26,519 nt of DNA, taken from positions 1 through 26,519 of the forward strand of contig JASHXW010000242.1 of NCBI GenBank assembly GCA_030043395.1. The letters are read 5' to 3'. Positions within the stretch are counted from its first letter, which is position 1, and each line of letters starts with the position of its first letter. Below the pieces are notes generated by a model that did not search any database, was not told the origin of the DNA, and saw nothing but the letters and a program-made list of their open reading frames with translations. The DNA is from Streptosporangiaceae bacterium (GTDB taxonomy: Bacteria; Actinomycetota; Actinomycetes; Streptosporangiales; Streptosporangiaceae). Shown in pieces: positions 22,741 to 26,519 of this stretch. Position numbers and translations under genes: made by a program.

Positions 22741-25446
22741 TCAGTAACCACCGTTGCCGTAGGTGTATCCGTACGGGTCGATCGCGTATGGATCGGCTCC
22801 GGGCGGAGCCTGATACGGGTCATACGGCTGATACTGAGGATCCGGGTAACCGGGCGGAGGCCCGGCGGGGCTTTCCCCGGCGGCTTCGAAGTCCGCGCCG
22901 TACTCGCCGCTGGGCACGGCGCCACTCGCCGGATAGGACGGGTACGCGGAGCCGGGCCGCTGCTCGCCTGAGCCACTGCCGGCCGGGCGGTGCGGGTCCG
23001 CGCTGGGGTACTCGGCGTAGACATATCCCGGATCGGGCATCATGTGCTGCCCGGATTGCACGGGGTTCGACGACGCCAGGTACCCAGCTGGTCCGGGATG
23101 ACCGGCCGCACCTGAGTCGGCCGGGTATCCGGCCGACGGCGTGGAGTAGGCAGCCGTTTCGCGACTGGGCACTGAGTACGGGTCGCTGCGGTAGCCGCTC
23201 ACCGGCGGCATCAAAGGTGCCGCCGGCGCCGGGTAGCCGGGGTCGTGGTAAGCGGCCGTCCTGCCGTCAGCCGGGTAACTCCCGTTGCTGGCCGCGTCGC
23301 CATAGCTGCCGCCAGCTGGAGAGTAGGTGCCGTTGCCGGCCGAGTAGCTGGCTGGGCTGGCAGCCGGATAGCTGCCGCTCGCGGCCGGGTAACCGCTGCC
23401 CGGGGCCGGGTAGCCGTCGCTTGCGGCCGGGTAGCTGCCGTTGGCCGCAGGCACCGCATAGCTGCCATTGCCGTTCGAGGCCGCTGCGGGATAGTTCCCC
23501 GTGCCAGCGGGTGCGGCGGACGCGTAGCTCCCGCTAGCAGCGGCAGCCGCTGGGTAAGTTCCGGCAGCGGCGGCTGGCTGATAGCCGCCCGTTCCCGCGC
23601 CCGACGCCGGGTAGTTCCCGGCGCCGGCGGCGGTCGGCGGGTAGGTCGCCGTTCCCGCAGAGGCTGCCGAGGTATAGCCGTCCGTGCTAGCGGCAGCGGC
23701 CGCCGGGACTGGGTAGCCGTTGGGGGCGGGGGCCGCCGCGGGTGCCGAGCGGTATGGCTCGGCCGACGCGGCGGTGTAGTCGGCACCATAGCCCGGCGCC
23801 TCGACGGGCCGGGGCGGGTAAGTGTGCGGCTGGCTGGTGCTTCGCGGCCGAGCGTCCGCCTGGTCGCCTGAGCCGTGTCCGCGCGGGGCACCGGACCTGG
23901 ACCTGCGGTACGACCGGCTGTCGTCTGCTTCTATCCGCGGGAACGATGGGCTGGTCAGTGGATCGTCGTCCTCCGATTGCCGAACCCGCGGCATGGGGCC
24001 AGAGGCGTCGTAGGCCCTGTCAGCCTCGCGCGATGAGGCAGCCGGGATCCGGTGCTCGCCCGTTGTCCGCGAAGGCCCGGCCGGGATCCGGTACTCATCC
24101 GAGTTCCGCGAGGGTGCAGTGGGAATACGGTACTCATCTGACCTGCGCGAGGAGTCCGCCGGAGGTCTGTGCTCGTCCGTAGCGCGCGAGGACGCAGCGG
24201 GAATGCGGTGCTCGCCCGTTGTCCGCGAGGACCCGGCTGGAACCCGATGCTCGTCCGAGGTGCGCGAGGAGGCGGCCGGAATGCGGTACTCATCCGACGC
24301 CCGCGAGGACCCGGTCGGAACCCGGTGCTCTCCGGACGCGCGCGAAGGTCCGCCAGCCGGCTTGCGCGCCGTGCGCTGGTCCCCGGCCACGCTGTCGCGG
24401 CGGTCGCCGCGCGCGGCGGAAGGCTCCTGGTCCTTGACGCGGGCCTCGCTGCGCTCGGACCTTGTCGACGAAGACGAAGTAGAGGGCTTGGGAGCTGGCG
24501 GCAGCGGCTTGTCGGAATTGACCTCGGCCCAGTAGTCGACATCGGAGAGCTCGTCCCACTCCGTGCTCGGCCAGTCTGCGTCACTGTTGTCCCGCTTGCG
24601 ACTCTGCCTGGGCTTGATCGCCGGCAGCGAGTCGTCGGTGTTCGCGCTGCGGCGGGACTCAGGCTTGGCGTTCGGCCGGGTGTTTCCGCGCCGCTCGCGG
24701 TCGCCACGGCCAGCGTCATCGGCGGACGGTGAACTGCTCGGGCCCCGCCGGTCAGCAAGGTCCCTCCGGTCGATGCCGTCCCGGCTTTCCTGGCCGTCGC
24801 GATCATCACGCCTGGCGTCACGACCCTCGGCGCCCTCACGCCTGCTCAAGCTGTCACGCCGGTCCGAGCTGTCGCGCCGGTCCGGGCCGTCGCGCCTGTC
24901 GAGGCTGTCGCGACGCCCTGCGTTGTCCCTGCGCTCCGCGCTATCGCGGCGCGCGGGCGCCTCGCGGCGGCCAGCGTCATCGCGACCGTAAGCGAGTGCC
25001 TTCGCAGGACGGTCGTCGAAGTCGTCAGATCCCCGGGAACCGCCTTGCCCCCGGCTTGGCCTGCTCGCGGCGAGGACGGAGTCGTCACGATCACGCCGCG
25101 AGGTCGCCCGCACTGCGTCCCGCTGCGGCAGCGAGTCCCTGGCCGGGCGGGCCGGGCGGCCATCGTCGTCACTCCAGTGCCGGGCCCGGGCGTCCGAACT
25201 GCGGCTCGCGACCTCGCGACCGCCCCGCCCCGCGCCAGCGCCGACAAGCGCGTCCTCATCGCGCGGAAGGCGAGACCGCTCACGCGGCGCATGCTCGCGC
25301 CGAACGCGGAAGCGGCTGTGATCGGCGGGGACCTCGTCGTCGAAGTCGTCCTCGTCGTCGGCGCGCAAGTAGCGCATCCCCGCCAGAACTACGACCACAA
25401 TCAGAGCGACCACGGCTGCCAGAATGATCAGCACGATCTCGCGCAT
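22741..25446 (-). CDS. Single-pass membrane protein with three low-complexity repeat zones
   Basis: This protein of about 901 residues has one N-terminal transmembrane helix (residues 3-24, REIVLIILAAVVALIVVVVL). Almost everything after it looks disordered. In order there is an acidic/basic stretch, an RRDxxx hexapeptide array, a short more ordered motif DWPSTEWDELSDVDYW (about 290-305), eight 13-residue repeats, and a long Gly/Tyr/Pro/Ala region ending in YGNGGY. The WDELSDVDYWAE motif resembles a segment I have seen in other actinobacterial membrane-anchored proteins; no function is known to me. The ATG at 25446 was chosen because the longer frame starts at a TTG (25458); neither has a strong ribosome site. 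The helix would place the disordered tail in the cytoplasm or outside depending on topology. It is on the same strand as, and near, sepH; a scaffold or envelope role is speculation. Confidence 0.75.
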   Translation of the reverse strand: MREIVLIILAAVVALIVVVVLAGMRYLRADDEDDFDDEVPADHSRFRVRREHAPRERSRLPRDEDALVGAGAGRGGREVASRSSDARARHWSDDDGRPARPARDSLPQRDAVRATSRRDRDDSVLAASRPSRGQGGSRGSDDFDDRPAKALAYGRDDAGRREAPARRDSAERRDNAGRRDSLDRRDGPDRRDSSDRRDSLSRREGAEGRDARRDDRDGQESRDGIDRRDLADRRGPSSSPSADDAGRGDRERRGNTRPNAKPESRRSANTDDSLPAIKPRQSRKRDNSDADWPSTEWDELSDVDYWAEVNSDKPLPPAPKPSTSSSSTRSERSEARVKDQEPSAARGDRRDSVAGDQRTARKPAGGPSRASGEHRVPTGSSRASDEYRIPAASSRTSDEHRVPAGSSRTTGEHRIPAASSRATDEHRPPADSSRRSDEYRIPTAPSRNSDEYRIPAGPSRTTGEHRIPAASSREADRAYDASGPMPRVRQSEDDDPLTSPSFPRIEADDSRSYRRSRSGAPRGHGSGDQADARPRSTSQPHTYPPRPVEAPGYGADYTAASAEPYRSAPAAAPAPNGYPVPAAAAASTDGYTSAASAGTATYPPTAAGAGNYPASGAGTGGYQPAAAAGTYPAAAAASGSYASAAPAGTGNYPAAASNGNGSYAVPAANGSYPAASDGYPAPGSGYPAASGSYPAASPASYSAGNGTYSPAGGSYGDAASNGSYPADGRTAAYHDPGYPAPAAPLMPPVSGYRSDPYSVPSRETAAYSTPSAGYPADSGAAGHPGPAGYLASSNPVQSGQHMMPDPGYVYAEYPSADPHRPAGSGSGEQRPGSAYPSYPASGAVPSGEYGADFEAAGESPAGPPPGYPDPQYQPYDPYQAPPGADPYAIDPYGYTYGNGGY
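23254..23838 (-). repeat. Degenerate Gly/Tyr/Pro/Ala coding repeats
   Basis: About 195 codons contain many units like NGSYPAAS, GSGYPAAS and GTGNYPAA spaced 8-16 residues apart. At DNA level GCCGGGTAGCTGCC-type units recur many times on the plus strand. The spacing is irregular, unlike the 39-bp array, so it is likely older or under weaker constraint. Confidence 0.75.
24037..24348 (-). repeat. Array of eight 39-bp (13-residue) tandem repeats
   Basis: Eight consecutive units have the consensus SSR(A/T)(S/T)(D/G)E(Y/H)R(I/V)PA(A/G); a ninth, decayed unit (SSREADRAYDASG) follows. Register is exact across 104 codons. SSR and EYR/EHR are invariant or nearly so, while the other positions alternate in type. 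Confidence 0.9.
24826..24951 (-). repeat. RRDxxx hexapeptide array (18-bp units)
   Basis: Six consecutive RRDxxx units (RRDSAE, RRDNAG, RRDSLD, RRDGPD, RRDSSD, RRDSLS) are followed by a decayed RREGAE. More scattered RRD/ERRD/DRRD copies continue for about 30 residues. On the plus strand this reads as repeated GTCGCGCC/GTCACGCC blocks. Confidence 0.85.
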
Positions 25447-25612
25447 CACACCGCCCAACGAAGTGCGGCCATGAAGGTGACGCTCGCCGGCCTCGCGCGG
25501 CCATCGACGCGAGCTAGTTGTATTGCGAGCGCCCTGGAACTAACCCGGGTGAATCGTTAAACCATGATTCTGTCGTGTCACTATGGTCCGTGTCATGGAA
25601 TTCGAGAAGTTT

Positions 25613-25639
25613 CATCACCTGAGGTCACCCTGGGTGATG
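25613..25639. other. Inverted repeat between two minus-strand genes
   Basis: CATCACC (25613-25619) and GGTGATG (25633-25639) form a 7-bp stem with a 13-base loop, 7 bp beyond the PEBP-like gene stop and about 170 bp upstream of the membrane-protein gene. No T-run follows on either strand. It could be a weak terminator of the former or an operator of the latter. Confidence 0.35.
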
Positions 25640-25645
25640 TCAAGA

Positions 25646-26230
25646 CTACTGCCCGTCGTCCGCCGTGAGGCGCCCTATCGCAATCACGTGCGCGGCAATT
25701 GCGGTCCACGTCGCGTGCAATCCGGCGCCTTCACGCAGCTTCAGCCTGGCATTAAGAGCATAGACAGTGAACCGATAAGTATCCGGCACATTCGCTTGGG
25801 GACACGGCGGGTCGTAACGCGGCGTGCCCTTGCTGTTCTGTGCCTCCCTGGCGCCAGTCGGCAGCTGGTTCTGCGCAATAGCGCTCGTATTAGGGCTGAT
25901 GTCGAACACGATCCAGTAGATATACGGCCTGATTGGCGCCTGGCCGTCGTCCACCACAATGGCGTAGGACTTGGGCTGGCGTGGCGACCCTGACCAGAGC
26001 AGTGGCGGGCTGAGCCCGGCTCCGTGGCACGTGTACTGGGCCGGGAGGACGTCGTTCTGATTGAACGCCGGGCTCATTACCGTGAGCGGCGCGGGCGCGC
26101 CGAGGCCGGATCCGCTCAGTCCGCCGAGCAGCCCGCAGCCGGCGAGCAGGGGACTTAGCGCCACGCCTACTGCCAGGCTCACTAGCCGACGGCGACCCAG
26201 ACGCCTGGCAATCCTCGCGTTCCGACCCAA
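25646..26230 (-). CDS. PEBP-family (YbhB/YbcL-like) lipoprotein
   Basis: This 194-residue lipoprotein has a basic signal (RRLGRRRLVSLAVGVAL) and a perfect lipobox LAGC, with lipidation at C32. The mature part is a phosphatidylethanolamine-binding-protein fold. Family blocks present are CHGAGLSPPLLWSG, SYAIVVDDGQAP, SKGTPRYDPPCPQ and YRFTVYALN. The usual DPDAP...HW ligand-site block reads DDGQAP...YW, so the anion-site histidine is a tyrosine. Bacterial members have no agreed reaction; the Raf-kinase-inhibitor name is only homology. The start is a TTG at 26230, with AGGGGA nine bases upstream; an ATG at 26238 is out of frame, and an in-frame stop lies close upstream, so TTG is the only start that keeps the signal peptide. 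It lies between the repeat-rich membrane protein and sepH on the same strand. Confidence 0.82.
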   Translation of the reverse strand: MGRNARIARRLGRRRLVSLAVGVALSPLLAGCGLLGGLSGSGLGAPAPLTVMSPAFNQNDVLPAQYTCHGAGLSPPLLWSGSPRQPKSYAIVVDDGQAPIRPYIYWIVFDISPNTSAIAQNQLPTGAREAQNSKGTPRYDPPCPQANVPDTYRFTVYALNARLKLREGAGLHATWTAIAAHVIAIGRLTADDGQ

Positions 26231-26275
26231 GGCGTCATTCCCCTAACCCGGACGAAGATAGCCCCTGCGTGGATC

Positions 26276-26519
26276 TTATTCGGGCTGCCGGGAGTTGCCG
26301 AACATGATCTCGTCCCAGGACGGAACCGATGAGCGCCGCCCGCGTCCGCCGCTTGACCTGCGGGCTGGACGGGCGGCTTGCGCGGGTTCTTCGGTTGCGG
26401 CAGCAGGAACTGGCCGCTCGTCTGCGCCGGGGCTAGCCGCCTCAGCCGCGAACGGCGGCGGCCCGGCCTGGGAAATACTGGCGCTGGTGGCGGCGGCCGG
26501 GACGCTCGCCGGGCGCAGT
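26276..26519 (-). CDS. sepH: Septation protein SepH, C-terminal part (cut by window edge)
   Basis: An open frame of 80 codons runs from the right edge to TAA at 26276-26278. It is Ala/Pro-rich and ends in SSVPSWDEIMFGNSRQPE. The basic stretch RGRRSS followed by VPSWDEIMFG is the conserved C-terminal signature of SepH (DUF3071), an actinobacterial cell-division protein that binds FtsZ and promotes its assembly. The N-terminal DUF3071 and helix-turn-helix regions lie outside the window. It ends 45 bp upstream of the PEBP-like lipoprotein start, on the same strand, so read-through is possible. The identification rests on the C-terminal motif alone. Confidence 0.8.
   Translation of the reverse strand, partial: LRPASVPAAATSASISQAGPPPFAAEAASPGADERPVPAAATEEPAQAARPARRSSGGRGRRSSVPSWDEIMFGNSRQPE

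Noticed and set aside
24037..24951. Regular 39-bp and 18-bp DNA repeats considered as a CRISPR-like or non-coding array.
   Set aside because: They are in frame within one long coding sequence, are tandem with no unique spacers, and the protein register is preserved.
25583..25993. Plus-strand frame of 136 codons opposite the PEBP-like lipoprotein.
   Set aside because: The opposite strand has clear family motifs and a lipobox; this frame has none.

Overview
The window is high-GC DNA from an actinomycete-type bacterium (Actinomycetota). The supporting markers are a class A RNase P RNA of actinobacterial form, the C-terminus of the septation protein SepH at the right edge, an AfsR/SARP-like regulator, a DinB/DUF664 protein, and many GTG starts with 4-bp GTGA/ATGA overlaps. 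No tRNA, rRNA, CRISPR array, transposase or phage gene was seen. Species cannot be named from this sequence.

Layout, left to right. (1) 27-2112, plus strand: a C4 zinc-ribbon coiled-coil protein, a translationally coupled histidine phosphatase (the phosphatase half of what is often an RNase H/acid phosphatase fusion), then rnpB. (2) 2119-5968, minus strand: a small membrane protein and a large AfsR-type regulator that is broken in two. Its DNA-binding, BTAD and NTPase part lies in one frame and its nine-TPR tail in another, and the winged-helix segment between them is missing. (3) 6132-9204: three exported proteins of unknown function, namely a six-repeat probable beta-propeller, a secreted protein and a lipoprotein. 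(4) 9402-13722, minus strand: a DoxX-family membrane protein and a compact dmpE-F-G-H operon. This operon takes 4-oxalocrotonate and 2-hydroxypenta-2,4-dienoate to pyruvate and acetyl-CoA (lower meta-cleavage pathway). (5) 13836-18611, minus strand: a secreted lysozyme-like/ricin-lectin protein, an atypical isoleucyl-tRNA synthetase and a DinB-family protein. (6) 18669-20048, plus strand: a glutamate decarboxylase with no linked antiporter. (7) 20052-22627, minus strand: a molybdenum hydroxylase whose [2Fe-2S] and molybdopterin parts were evidently one fused polypeptide but are now out of frame by one base at a G run. (8) 22741-26519, minus strand: a 901-residue single-pass membrane protein made almost entirely of three low-complexity repeat zones, a PEBP-like lipoprotein, and the end of sepH.

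The only set of genes that clearly works together is dmpEFGH. No ring-cleavage dioxygenase, semialdehyde dehydrogenase or tautomerase is present, so the upper pathway must lie elsewhere. I did not find a defence system, mobile element or biosynthetic cluster. The best candidates for something undescribed are the repeat-built membrane protein two genes from sepH and the isoleucyl-tRNA synthetase with both signature motifs altered. The two broken genes need a read-level check before any biology is inferred from them.
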